Shown here: piece by piece, positions 7,770 through 16,001 of the stretch
How positions within the stretch are numbered: position 1 is the first letter of the stretch
Layout of the letters: every line of letters starts with the position of its first letter
Assembly: GCF_036378875.1 (NCBI RefSeq)
Contig: NZ_DASUVO010000076.1
Coordinates: forward strand, 1 to 64,000
Length of the DNA: 64,000 bases
Direction of reading: 5' to 3'
Source: Actinophytocola sp036378875
GTDB lineage: Bacteria; Actinomycetota; Actinomycetes; Mycobacteriales; Pseudonocardiaceae
Translations under genes and position numbers: made by a program
Notes under the pieces: model-generated
Seen by the model: the letters and a program-made list of their open reading frames with translations, nothing else
Told to the model about the DNA's origin: nothing
Databases searched by the model: none

Positions 7770-8786
7770 ATGCGCGGCACCGTCCTGCACGCCCCCGGCG
7801 ACATCCGGGTGGAAGAGCGCGACCACCCGAAGATCATCGCGCCGACCGACGCGGTCATCCGCCTGTCCGCGACCTGCGTGTGCGGGTCGGATCTGTGGCC
7901 CTACCGCGGCATCCAGAAAATGGACGGGCCGTCCCCCATCGGCCACGAGTACGTCGGCATCGTCGAGGAGGTCGGCGACGAGGTCACGTCGGTCGAACCG
8001 GGCCAGTTCGTGATCGGCTCGTTCTTCGCCTCCGACAACACCTGCGAGATCTGCCGGGCCGGCTACCAGTCCTCCTGCGTCCAGCGCGAGGGCCCGGTCG
8101 GCGCTCAGGCCGAGTACCTGCGCGTGCCGCTCGCCGACGGCACCCTCGTGGCAACCCCGGACGTGCCGGACGCCGACCTGGTGCCGAGCTTCCTGGCGGC
8201 CTCCGACGTGCTCGGCACCGGGTGGTTCGCCGCCGTCGCCGCCGAGGTCGGCCCTGGCAAGACGGTCGCGGTCGTCGGTGACGGCGCCGTGGGCCTGCTC
8301 GGTGTGCTGGCAGCGAAGCAGCTCGGGGCGGAGCGGATCATCGCGATGAGCCGTCACGAGCCGCGACAGAAGCTCGCGATGGAGTACGGGGCCACCGACA
8401 TCGTCACCGAACGCGGCGACGAGGGCGTGGCGAAGATCAAGGAGCTGACGAACGGGCTCGGCGCCCACAGCGTGATCGAGGCGGTCGGCACCCAGGAGTC
8501 GATGCTGCAGGCCATCCGCTCGACCCGACCCGGCGGGCACGTCGGGTACGTCGGCGTCACCCACGACGTCGCGCTCGACGGCACGGAGCTGTTCTTCTCC
8601 CACGTCCACCTGCACGGCGGCCCCGCCCCGGTCCGGCGCTTCCTGCCCGAGCTGATCGACCTGATCTGGCGCCGCGAGATCGACCCCGGCAAGATCTTCG
8701 ACCTCGAACTCCCCCTCGACCAGGCCGCCGAGGCCTACCGAGCGATGGACGAGCGCCGCGCCATCAAGGCACTGCTGCGCGTGTGA
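7770..8786 (+). CDS. Zinc-dependent alcohol dehydrogenase (MDR family)
   Basis: 338 residues from ATG 7770 after a strong GGAAGGAG site. The catalytic zinc site is visible as Cys38 in TCVCGSDL and GHE (58-60). The structural zinc loop reads NTCEICRAGYQSSC and shows only three cysteines of the usual four. The coenzyme fold has VAVVGDGAVGLLGV. It oxidises or reduces a small alcohol/aldehyde with NAD(P) in the cytoplasm; the substrate is unknown. First of three closely spaced genes (dehydrogenase, MFS pump, cupin) divergent from the MmyB-type regulator, which probably controls them. Confidence 0.86.
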   Translation: MRGTVLHAPGDIRVEERDHPKIIAPTDAVIRLSATCVCGSDLWPYRGIQKMDGPSPIGHEYVGIVEEVGDEVTSVEPGQFVIGSFFASDNTCEICRAGYQSSCVQREGPVGAQAEYLRVPLADGTLVATPDVPDADLVPSFLAASDVLGTGWFAAVAAEVGPGKTVAVVGDGAVGLLGVLAAKQLGAERIIAMSRHEPRQKLAMEYGATDIVTERGDEGVAKIKELTNGLGAHSVIEAVGTQESMLQAIRSTRPGGHVGYVGVTHDVALDGTELFFSHVHLHGGPAPVRRFLPELIDLIWRREIDPGKIFDLELPLDQAAEAYRAMDERRAIKALLRV

Positions 8787-8805
8787 CTTCCCAGAAGGAG
8801 CGTGC

Positions 8806-10062
8806 GTGAGCAACACGCGTGAGCAGGCCGTTGGCCGTCCGCTGGCGGTGGTGCTCTGCCTGCTGACGGTCTTCGGTCCGATCTCCATGGACCTCTACCT
8901 GCCCGTGCTGCCCGCGCTCACCACCGAGCTGCACACCGCGACCTCGGCCGCACAGCTGACGGTGACGGCCTGCCTGCTGGGCCTGGCGGTCGGGCAGGTG
9001 GTCGCGGGCCCGTTGTCCGACCGCTTCGGCCGCCGCCGGCCCGTGCTGGTCGGGGTCGTCGCCTACGTCGTCACCTCGGTGCTGTGTGCGCTGAGCCCCA
9101 CGATTCCGGCGCTGGTCGCCGCGCGTTTCGTGCAGGGCCTGGCCGGCGGGGTGGGCATCGTGATCTCGCAGGCGGCGGGCCGTGACCTCTACAGCGGCGG
9201 CAAGCTCGTGCGGTACTACGGCCGCCTGACCGTGATCGCCGGGCTCGCCGCGGTCGTCGGCCCGGTCCTCGGCGGGCAGCTCGCGTCGGTCACCGACTGG
9301 CGTGGCTTCTTCGTCGTCCTCGCGGGCATCGGCGCGCTGATCCTGCTCGCCTGCGTGTTCGTCTTCCGCGAGACGCTGCCCGAGCGTCATCGGACCACCG
9401 GCGGGCTCGTCCAGACCGGGCGTGACTTCGCCCGCCTGCTCTCCGACCGGGTGCTGCTGGGCACGGTCGGAGTCACCGGACTGGTCAGTGTCGCCCTGTT
9501 CGCGTACCTGGCCGGCGCCACCTATGTCCTGCAGGACATCTACGGGCTCTCCCCACAGGAGTACTCGTTCGCGTTCGGTCTGAACTCGCTCGGGTTCATG
9601 CTGTTCGGCTTCACCGGCGGGCGCCTGTGCGAGCGCTGGTCCGAGCAGGGCACCCTGGTCGTCGGGCTGGTGATGTGCCTGACGGGCGCGGGCGGGTTGC
9701 TCGCCAGCGCGGTGTTCCACCTGCCGGTGATCGCGGTGATCCTGTCCCTGTTGACGATGGTGAGCGGGGTGGCCACGATCACCCCGCCGACGACGTCGCT
9801 GGCCATGGCGAACTATCCCGACATCGCCGGCACCGCGTCGTCACTGCTCGGACTGGCCCGCTTCGGCGTCGGCGGGCTCGCCGCACCACTGGTCGGTCTC
9901 GGCGGCAGCCACGACGCACTGCCGCTCGGGCTCGTCACCGTCACCGCCACCCTGCTCGCCTGCGTTGTCTATCTGGCCGCCATCCGGGGCCGGACCACAC
10001 GGACCCCCATCGCCGCACCACCGGTCCTCACTCTCTCGGAGGAGAAGACATGGAGCTCGTGA
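8806..10062 (+). CDS. MFS transporter, Bcr/CflA drug-resistance type
   Basis: 418 residues with about twelve membrane segments. The start is GTG 8806 after AGAAGGAG. GPISMDLYLPVLPAL in the first helix and DRFGRRRPVL after helix 2 are characteristic of Bcr/CflA proton-driven efflux proteins (bicyclomycin, chloramphenicol, sulfonamides). It lies 19 nt after the alcohol dehydrogenase and overlaps the cupin gene by 13 nt, so the three are likely cotranscribed. The exported compound is unknown. Confidence 0.85.
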   Translation: MSNTREQAVGRPLAVVLCLLTVFGPISMDLYLPVLPALTTELHTATSAAQLTVTACLLGLAVGQVVAGPLSDRFGRRRPVLVGVVAYVVTSVLCALSPTIPALVAARFVQGLAGGVGIVISQAAGRDLYSGGKLVRYYGRLTVIAGLAAVVGPVLGGQLASVTDWRGFFVVLAGIGALILLACVFVFRETLPERHRTTGGLVQTGRDFARLLSDRVLLGTVGVTGLVSVALFAYLAGATYVLQDIYGLSPQEYSFAFGLNSLGFMLFGFTGGRLCERWSEQGTLVVGLVMCLTGAGGLLASAVFHLPVIAVILSLLTMVSGVATITPPTTSLAMANYPDIAGTASSLLGLARFGVGGLAAPLVGLGGSHDALPLGLVTVTATLLACVVYLAAIRGRTTRTPIAAPPVLTLSEEKTWSS

Positions 10063-10466
10063 CACAGCCGCCGACCACGAAACTGCCGGAGCAGTGGTTC
10101 ACCGGCGACGCCTGGGCGGACGTGATCCACCGGGGCGAGGACCCGTCCCGCCTGCGGGCGAACATGGTCCGGTTCGCGCCTGGTGCTCGTACCGCCTGGC
10201 ACTCCCACGGCCTGGGCCAGACCCTCTACATCGTCTCGGGCGTCGCCCTGATCCAGGCCCGTGGCGGCGAGATCGTCGAGGCCCACCCGGGTGACGTGAT
10301 CTGGACCCCGCCGGGTGAGGAGCACTGGCACGGCGCCGCCCCCACCCAGTTCATGGCCCACCTCGCACTGTGGGAAACCGACGACGTCACGTGGCTCGAC
10401 CACGTCACCGAAGCCGAGTACACCGCGTCGCGCGTGAGCACCCGACGAGGCGGCCCCACCACGTGA
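10050..10466 (+). CDS. Cupin-domain protein
   Basis: 138 residues; ATG 10050 follows TCGGAGGAG. A single beta-barrel cupin: motif 1 is WHSHGLGQTLYIVSG (His51, His53, with Gln57 at the usual Glu position) and motif 2 is PGDVIWTPPGEEHWHG. Such short cupins paired with dehydrogenases are often annotated as quercetin-dioxygenase-like or carboxymuconolactone-associated proteins. Probably binds a metal in the cytoplasm; the reaction is unknown. Its start lies inside the end of the MFS gene. Confidence 0.85.
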   Translation: MELVTQPPTTKLPEQWFTGDAWADVIHRGEDPSRLRANMVRFAPGARTAWHSHGLGQTLYIVSGVALIQARGGEIVEAHPGDVIWTPPGEEHWHGAAPTQFMAHLALWETDDVTWLDHVTEAEYTASRVSTRRGGPTT

Positions 10467-10488
10467 GGCGCGCCGCGCCGGGTACCGG

Positions 10489-11169
10489 TCAGACGCTGAA
10501 TACGCGCTCGGCGTCGTCGCGGTTGGTGTGCAGTTCCCAGTAGACAGGGGAGATCTGCTCGGCCGGGGCCGACGGGATGCCGGGCACGACGGCGTCCGAG
10601 TCACCGATCATCACGTCGATGCCGATGTGGGCGGCCTGGATGCCCGTGCCGGCCAGTTCCTTGTGCAGGTTGAGCACCCAGTTGCGCAGTGCGGCCGCGG
10701 CGGCGTTGACGTTGCCGACCTGCGGAACGGGATCGATCGAACCGGCGCCGGTGGTGTAGAGCAGGGTGCCGGTACCTGCCTCACGCATCGCGGGCAGCAC
10801 CGCCTGGGTGGCGGTGATGGCGCCGTAGAGCTGGAAGTCCATCTCGTGCTGCACGTGGGACGGGTCGGTTTCGGACGGGACGGTCAGCACGGTGGTGCCG
10901 AGCGTGCCCACCGGCGAGTACTCCAGGACGTCGATGCCGCCGAAGTGAGCGGCGGCGTCCTTGAGTGCCTGCGTCAGTGCCTCCCGGTCGAGCACGTCCG
11001 CGGGGAACGCGGCGGCGGTGATGCCGTCGGCCTTCAGCTGGCCGACGAGGTCGTCGAGTTTGGCGCGGTTGCGGGAAATCAGGGCGACGTCGAAACTGTT
11101 GGCGCCGAACGTGCGGGCGATGGCCAGACCCATACCGGGGCCGGCTCCGACAATGGCGATGCTGGGCAC
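10489..11169 (-). CDS. SDR-like Rossmann protein lacking the YxxxK motif
   Basis: 226 residues. The nucleotide-binding motif VGAGPGMGLAIA is at the N-terminus, but where classical short-chain dehydrogenases carry YxxxK this protein reads VGNVNAAAAALRNW, so the standard proton relay is missing although the preceding TTGAGS strand remains. It may reduce a substrate by another mechanism or only bind nucleotide. The GTG start has AAAGGA upstream. It is the last gene of a three-gene set (quinone oxidoreductase, intradiol dioxygenase, this gene) with gaps of 25 and 23 nt, divergent from a TetR regulator. Confidence 0.78.
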   Translation of the reverse strand: MPSIAIVGAGPGMGLAIARTFGANSFDVALISRNRAKLDDLVGQLKADGITAAAFPADVLDREALTQALKDAAAHFGGIDVLEYSPVGTLGTTVLTVPSETDPSHVQHEMDFQLYGAITATQAVLPAMREAGTGTLLYTTGAGSIDPVPQVGNVNAAAAALRNWVLNLHKELAGTGIQAAHIGIDVMIGDSDAVVPGIPSAPAEQISPVYWELHTNRDDAERVFSV

Positions 11170-11192
11170 AACAGGTCCTTTCGAGACAGTGG

Positions 11193-12059
11193 TCACTGGA
11201 TGGCGGTTTCGGGGCTGGTGCGGGTTTTGAGGACGAAGTCGAAGACCGCGGTGTTGAAGGGACCGGCGAAACCGTGCTCGGCTATGGCTTCCGGGTCCTC
11301 GTGCCGGACCGTGTCGGCCCGCAACGACGGCGCGGCGATCCTGGGGCCGACGAAGTCGACGGGGATGACCGGGTCGCCGGCGAAGTAGACCTCGCCGCGG
11401 TAGGGCTTGATCAGGTCGGGATGGTGGATCTCGTAGTGGATGTGGGCCGGCCGGTAGAGGCTGCGGCCCACCGCGGCGGCGGCCGTCACCACACTCTCGA
11501 CCGCTTCGCTTGGTGCGTTCGAGTACGGCACCGGGGTGATGGTCGTGAATGCGTAACGGCCTTCGGCGTCGGTGAGCTGACGGCCGCGCAGGTTGTCCTT
11601 CGGCTGGCCGTCGTCCCAGATGCCGGAGTAGATGCCGTCGTTCGAGGCGTGGTAGATCACCATTTCCGCGCCCGCCAACGGACGGCCGTGACCGTCCAGG
11701 ACGCGGCCAGAGGCGATCAACGGGACGCCCGGTTCGTCGGGCCGCATCGGCAGCCGGCCCGGGTTGTCGATCAGCGGAGAGTCCGGGAGATAGGTCGGAC
11801 TGTCGACGTCCTCGGAGATCGTGTAGCCGTCGCCGCCGCCCTGGAAGACCTCGCTGAACAACGGCATGGCGCACAACGACAGCGGCACGGCGGTCGCGTC
11901 GCGCAGTTGCTGGAGCAGTTCGGCGACCGTGTGCAGGTCGTCGAAGGTGAGGCCGTGTTCGTCACGCATCCTGGCGAGGGCGTCCTTGAACGCCTCGACC
12001 AGGCGCACCGCGCGGGGGTTGATCAGGGCTGGGTCGACGGTCCACGGAGCAGGGGTCAT
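11193..12059 (-). CDS. Intradiol ring-cleavage dioxygenase
   Basis: 288 residues, the size of catechol or hydroxyquinol 1,2-dioxygenases. A helical N-terminal dimerisation domain is followed by the beta-sandwich with Fe(III) ligands Tyr144 (NDGIYSG), Tyr179 (TPVPYS), His206 and His208 (RPAHIHYE). It would cleave a catechol-type ring between the hydroxyls using O2 in the cytoplasm. The ATG is preceded by AAGGACC. Neighbouring oxidoreductases suggest a small aromatic-degradation or detoxification operon under TetR control. The exact substrate cannot be told; no muconate cycloisomerase is nearby. Confidence 0.88.
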   Translation of the reverse strand: MTPAPWTVDPALINPRAVRLVEAFKDALARMRDEHGLTFDDLHTVAELLQQLRDATAVPLSLCAMPLFSEVFQGGGDGYTISEDVDSPTYLPDSPLIDNPGRLPMRPDEPGVPLIASGRVLDGHGRPLAGAEMVIYHASNDGIYSGIWDDGQPKDNLRGRQLTDAEGRYAFTTITPVPYSNAPSEAVESVVTAAAAVGRSLYRPAHIHYEIHHPDLIKPYRGEVYFAGDPVIPVDFVGPRIAAPSLRADTVRHEDPEAIAEHGFAGPFNTAVFDFVLKTRTSPETAIQ

Positions 12060-12084
12060 GCCGAGGTCCTTCCTGGGTAAGGGT

Positions 12085-13023
12085 TCAGGAGAAGGTGATG
12101 GCGACCTTGCCGAGCGTGCCGGCGCCGAACGCGGCGAACGCCTCTCCCACCTGTGCCAAGGCGTAGGTGGCGGTGACCGGAACACGCAACGCGCCGGAGG
12201 CGGCGTCGGCGGCCAGTTGGGCAAGGGTCTGCGGGGTGGGGTTGGCCATCACCGACGAGGCGGTGACGCCTTCGGGGGTGACACCGAGGAGCGTGGCGAA
12301 CCGCCCGCCGGGACGCAGCAGGCCCGCGAGCTGGGTGTGGTCGCCGGCCAGGTGCAGCACGGCGTCCACGCCGTTCGGTGCGAGCGCGCGGACCTGGGCG
12401 GCCAGGTCACCGGCGAAGTCGACCACGTGGACCTGCGCGTCGGTGAGGCCGGTGACGAACTCGGCCTCCGCGCCGGGGCGTGCGGTGGCGATGACCCTGG
12501 CACCGCGGGCGACGGCGAGTTGGACGGCGAGCGTGCCGACACCGCCGGTGGCACCGGAGATCAGGACCGTCTCGTCCTTGTCGGGGTCCACCGCGTTCAG
12601 GGTGTCCAGCGCGGCCGTGCCCGCCAGACCGAGCGCGCCGGCGTCTCGCACGCTCAGCCCGGCCGGGATGTGGGTCACCCCGTAGGCGGCCGAGACGGTG
12701 ACGTACTCGGCCAGCGAACCCGTGCCCAGGAACGGCTTCATCACCACGCCGAAGACCGCGTCCCCGACCGCGAACCCCTCGACACCCTCGCCGACGGCCT
12801 CGACCGTGCCGGCGAAGTCCTTGCCCACCACCAGTGGGAACCGGTGCTCCATCATCCCCTGCAGGTAGCCCGCGGCGGTGGCGACGTCGAAGCCGTTCAC
12901 CGAGGCCGACGCCACCCGCACCAGTAACTCCCCCGCCTCCGGCCGGGGGTTCTCGACCTCGCCAACGGCAGGGCCGGCGGGGACGGAGTCCAATGTCGCA
13001 GCGTGCACGAAGATCACCTTCAC
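12085..13023 (-). CDS. NADPH:quinone oxidoreductase-like (zinc-free MDR) protein
   Basis: 312 residues. The N-terminal GroES-like domain has VGKDFAGTVEAVGEGV, and the nucleotide-binding domain has ISGATGGVGTLAVQLA. No zinc ligands are present, as in quinone oxidoreductases. It probably reduces quinones or enones with NADPH. The start is GTG 13023, placed directly at the operator-like repeat shared with the divergent TetR gene. First gene of the dioxygenase operon. A paralogue of the same family lies at 28047-28934. Confidence 0.85.
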   Translation of the reverse strand: MKVIFVHAATLDSVPAGPAVGEVENPRPEAGELLVRVASASVNGFDVATAAGYLQGMMEHRFPLVVGKDFAGTVEAVGEGVEGFAVGDAVFGVVMKPFLGTGSLAEYVTVSAAYGVTHIPAGLSVRDAGALGLAGTAALDTLNAVDPDKDETVLISGATGGVGTLAVQLAVARGARVIATARPGAEAEFVTGLTDAQVHVVDFAGDLAAQVRALAPNGVDAVLHLAGDHTQLAGLLRPGGRFATLLGVTPEGVTASSVMANPTPQTLAQLAADAASGALRVPVTATYALAQVGEAFAAFGAGTLGKVAITFS

Positions 13024-13025
13024 AT

Positions 13026-13094
13026 TAAGTGGAACGGCCTTCCCGTTTCCATGTGACCACGGTAGCAGAAGAAGCGGGAAGGGTGTTCCACTTA
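13026..13094. promoter_or_regulatory. Paired inverted repeats between TetR gene and dioxygenase operon
   Basis: TAAGTGGAAC (13026-13035) and GTTCCACTTA (13085-13094) are exact reverse complements; inside them CCTTCCCG (13038-13045) and CGGGAAGG (13075-13082) also match exactly. The result is two copies of one 20-nt site facing each other across about 29 nt, one touching each divergent start. This suits a TetR dimer binding at each promoter and controlling both directions. Confidence 0.72.
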
Positions 13095-13107
13095 GTACAG
13101 TGCGGGT

Positions 13108-13779
13108 ATGACGCCTGGTCAGCAGTCCGAATCCGCCCTGCGAGCGGACGCCGAGCGCAACCGTGAACGCATCATGAAGGCCGCCCGCCGCCTCTACGCC
13201 ACCGAAGGACTCGGGGTCTCCATGGCCTCGGTGGCACGCGAGGCAGGCGTCGGCAAGGCCACCCTCTCCCGCCGGTTCGCCACCCGCGAGGAGCTGATCA
13301 ACGCCGTCTTCACCGACCGCATGGACGCCTACGCCGCCGCCACCGCCGAGGCACTGGCCGACCCCGACCCCTGGCACGGCTTCACCCACTACATCCAGAC
13401 CATCTGCGCCATGCAGGCCGCCGACCGCGGCTTCGCGGCCGTGCTCACGATGACCTTCCCCACCGCCAAGGCCCTCGAGACCCGACGGGCGGAGTCCTAC
13501 GAGGGCTTCCTGGAACTCATCAGCCGCGCCAAGGCCACCGGCCACCTACGCGCCGACTTCACCTCGGAGGACCTCGTCGTCCTACTCATGGCCAACGCCG
13601 GCGTCATCGCCGCCACCGCCGACGCCGCCCCCGACACCTGGCGCCGCCTCGTCGGCCAGATGCTCCGCGCCTACGCCTCCCCCGACGCTCCCCTCCCCCC
13701 GATGCCCGACGCCCCCGCCTCCCCAGCCCTGTACCGCGCGATGATCCGCTTCGGCCGCCCGACAACGAACGAGCCCTGA
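13108..13779 (+). CDS. TetR-family transcriptional regulator
   Basis: 223 residues. The N-terminal helix-turn-helix (about 20-65) reads RIMKAARRLYATEGLG, then SMASVAREAGVGKATLSRRF. The C-terminal half is the variable ligand-binding domain with a Pro-rich tail (PDAPLPPMPDAPASPA). It is divergent from the dioxygenase operon and separated from it by the paired inverted repeats, so it is very likely its repressor and autoregulated. The inducer is probably an aromatic or quinone compound, by context only. Confidence 0.9.
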   Translation: MTPGQQSESALRADAERNRERIMKAARRLYATEGLGVSMASVAREAGVGKATLSRRFATREELINAVFTDRMDAYAAATAEALADPDPWHGFTHYIQTICAMQAADRGFAAVLTMTFPTAKALETRRAESYEGFLELISRAKATGHLRADFTSEDLVVLLMANAGVIAATADAAPDTWRRLVGQMLRAYASPDAPLPPMPDAPASPALYRAMIRFGRPTTNEP

Positions 13780-13823
13780 GCACGCCAGGCCAGCACGACT
13801 GACCGTCGAGAGAGGACACCGCG

Positions 13824-14010
13824 TTGTCAGACCAGGCTGCCGAAGTAGCCGCCTTCGGCTACGAACTGGGGTCGCTCAAGCGCCTTCGACTCGAACTGGC
13901 GACCTACCGCACACGGCAACTGCCTACCTGACCAAACCTGACGCGCGCCACATCACGGCCGACTTGCCAGAGCGGTCGCGTGACGTCATACGCTTGGCGG
14001 TCGACGAGTA
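13824..14010 (+). pseudogene. Remnant of an HD-domain hydrolase gene
   Basis: A TTG start with ribosome site AGAGAGGA opens a 35-codon frame (stop 13929-13931) whose beginning, AAFGYELGSLKRL, resembles the N-terminus of HD-domain (YfbR-like) nucleotidases. From about 13925 another frame reads YLTKPDARHITADLPE and then VIRLAVDEYENG, matching a later part of the same family. The central part with the HD metal site is missing and the two pieces are in different frames, so the gene is decayed. Assignment is from remembered family patterns. Confidence 0.55.
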
Positions 14011-14136
14011 CGAGAACGGATGGATCGAGTCGGCCCGACAGAGCCTCAGGACCGATACCCGGCCGTGCGATCGCGGAAGCGGCGCTCACCGTTTCGCCTC
14101 TGGCGTGGCGGGACCGCTGACCACGCCCGACCGATA

Positions 14137-14430
14137 GCGCGGAAGGTGGGGGCGATCCCCGTCCAGGGCGACGCGACGAACGCGGCGGATCTCGACCGGC
14201 TGTACGACACGGTGCGCGCCGCGGGTCATCAAATCGACGTGGTGGTGGCCCCCGAGGTCGGCGCGGTCGACGTCACCTTCGACGTGTTCGAGCTACCCGG
14301 CGAACCAGGCCTGTCCATCGCCACCCACAGCGTCGAGGAAGGCTCACCGTCGGCGGACAGGTTCGCCCTCCTCGCCAGCTGGGCGGCGACGCCACCAAAG
14401 TCGATCACGAGCCCTGAGCGTCCGGCCTGA
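14137..14430 (+). pseudogene. Chimeric remnant: SDR fragment joined to MmyB-type regulator C-terminus
   Basis: One open frame joins two unrelated pieces. ARKVGAIPVQGDATNAADLD followed by RLYDTVRAAGHQIDVVVA looks like the second and third strands of a short-chain dehydrogenase. From about 14250, PEVGAVDVTFDVFELPGEPG, then HSVEEGSPS and FALLASWAATP, resemble the C-terminal end of XRE/MmyB regulators such as the intact gene at 6763-7650. Neither domain is complete, so this is most likely a deletion scar rather than a gene. It overlaps the 3' end of the convergent AraC gene by 26 nt. Confidence 0.6.
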
Positions 14431-15298
14431 CGCGGGCGCGGAAGGTGGCCGGGGTGGTGTCGGTGCGCTGCTGGAAGTACTTGGAGAAGTTGGACGGATC
14501 GTCGAAGCCGAGCTGTCCGGCGATCCGGGCCACCGGGTCACGGCCGTGGGCGAGGAGGCGTTTGGCCTCGAGCACGACGCGTTCGTCGATGAGTTGTTTG
14601 GCCGACAGGCCGGTGTTCTCGCGGGCGAGGCGGTTGAGGGTGCGGGTCGAGTAGCCAAGGCGGGCCGCGTAGTCGGCGACCTTGTGCCGCGTGCGGAAGC
14701 TCGCCTCCAGCTCGTCCCGGAACCAGACGAACGCCTGGTGCGTGGGCGGACGGTGGCCGCTGCCGTCCGGGACGGCCATCACCAGGAGAAGCAGCGCCGC
14801 GGCGAGAGTGCGGGCCAGCGCGGCGTCCCGAAGGTTCGGCGAGTCCGATGTGGACGCCGCGGCCAGCGCGGCGTCGAGGGCGGCCGCCGCCGGGGTGCCG
14901 GCGGCGGTGGTCGCGGTCCAGTGGTTCGGGGTGGCCACGCCAGCCGACCGGATCAGCTCCCAGGTGCCGGTGTCGATCGCGGACGGGGTGAACAGGAATA
15001 CCGGGCCCTCGATGTCGTCGATGACGCCCCACTGCTGCACCTGCCCGGCACGCACCCAGATCAGATCACCGGGTTCGAGCGGGTAGCCGGTGAAGTCGAC
15101 GGTGTGCACGGTACTGCCGGACGTGATCTGGATCAGCAGGTCGAAGTCGAGGCGCTGCGGGTCGAGGAACTCGTGCGGACCGCCACGTGCCCGCATGCGC
15201 GCCAGCGAGGTGAGCTCGATCTCACCGGTCACCCCGGGTGGCGGGTGGTACCGGACGGCACGGATGGCGTCCTGCTCAACCTGTCCCATTTTTACCAT
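14405..15298 (-). CDS. AraC-family transcriptional regulator
   Basis: 297 residues. The N-terminal cupin-like sensor region (about 1-110) includes EPGDLIWVRAGQVQQW. The C-terminal pair of helix-turn-helix motifs (about 200-290) includes KVADYAARLGYSTRTLNRL and IAGQLGFDDPSNFSKYF, typical of AraC. A second ATG lies 9 nt downstream at 15289. It is divergent from the DsbA-like, MBL-fold and SnoaL-like genes, which it probably controls. The effector is unknown. Confidence 0.88.
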   Translation of the reverse strand: MVKMGQVEQDAIRAVRYHPPPGVTGEIELTSLARMRARGGPHEFLDPQRLDFDLLIQITSGSTVHTVDFTGYPLEPGDLIWVRAGQVQQWGVIDDIEGPVFLFTPSAIDTGTWELIRSAGVATPNHWTATTAAGTPAAAALDAALAAASTSDSPNLRDAALARTLAAALLLLVMAVPDGSGHRPPTHQAFVWFRDELEASFRTRHKVADYAARLGYSTRTLNRLARENTGLSAKQLIDERVVLEAKRLLAHGRDPVARIAGQLGFDDPSNFSKYFQQRTDTTPATFRARVRPDAQGS

Positions 15299-15302
15299 GG
15301 TA
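15293..15302. promoter_or_regulatory. Palindrome over the AraC start codon
   Basis: TACCATGGTA is a perfect 10-bp palindrome whose centre is the ATG of the AraC gene (antisense CAT at 15296-15298). It could be a binding site for autoregulation; a chance NcoI-like sequence is also possible. If the shorter start at 15289 is used, the site lies in the leader. Confidence 0.3.
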
Positions 15303-15353
15303 CGTCGCGCCGCGACCGTGAAAAGACCAGGCCAGGTTCATAGCCTTGCGGTC

Positions 15354-15983
15354 ATGGCAGTGAAATTGACCTACGTGTTCGACGCCTACTGTGGCTGGTG
15401 CTACGGCTTCGGCCCGGCGGTCCGTGACTTCGCCGCCGCCAACGCCGGGCGGATCGAGCTCGACGTCGTCAGCGGCGGCCTGTTCACCGGAGCCCGGGTC
15501 GCGCCGATCGGCACCATGCCGTACGTGGCTGGCGCCAACGCACGCATCGCCGAGCTGACCGGTGTCGAGTTCGGACTCGGCTACTCCGACCTCGTCGCCG
15601 ACGGCCGGTTCCAGATGGACTCCACGGCCGCCGGCGCCGGTTTCGCGGCGCTGCGGAGGGTCGCGCCCGAGCGGGCCCTCGCGTCGGCGGAGGCCATGCA
15701 GCGGGCGTTCTACTTCGTCGGGCTGAGCCTGTCCGAGGCGTCGACGTACCGGCATGTCGCCGACCAGCTCGGCCTGGACGCGGCCGAGGTGGCGGCCGGG
15801 TTCGTCTCCCCCGACAGTCGGGTCGCGGCAGTTCACGACTTCACGCGCGCCGCTCGGCTGGGCGTCACCTCCTACCCGACCCTGCTGCTGCACACCGACA
15901 CCGGCGTGGTCCGGCTGGGCGGGCCAGCGGCCAACGCCATCCAGCTGACCAACGCACTCGACCGCTACCTCGTTTCCCAGTAA
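15354..15983 (+). CDS. DsbA-family (FrnE-like) thioredoxin-fold protein
   Basis: 209 residues. The N-terminal strand leads into DAYCGWCYGFG with a CxxC pair at Cys13 and Cys16, and the cis-proline segment reads GVTSYPTLLL, as in DsbA/FrnE and HCCA isomerase families. There is no signal peptide, so it acts in the cytoplasm, probably in thiol-disulfide exchange or as a glutathione/mycothiol-type isomerase. First of three closely packed genes (gaps of 18 and -10 nt) divergent from the AraC regulator. Confidence 0.85.
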   Translation: MAVKLTYVFDAYCGWCYGFGPAVRDFAAANAGRIELDVVSGGLFTGARVAPIGTMPYVAGANARIAELTGVEFGLGYSDLVADGRFQMDSTAAGAGFAALRRVAPERALASAEAMQRAFYFVGLSLSEASTYRHVADQLGLDAAEVAAGFVSPDSRVAAVHDFTRAARLGVTSYPTLLLHTDTGVVRLGGPAANAIQLTNALDRYLVSQ

Positions 15984-16001
15984 TAACCCAAAGGACACAA
16001 C

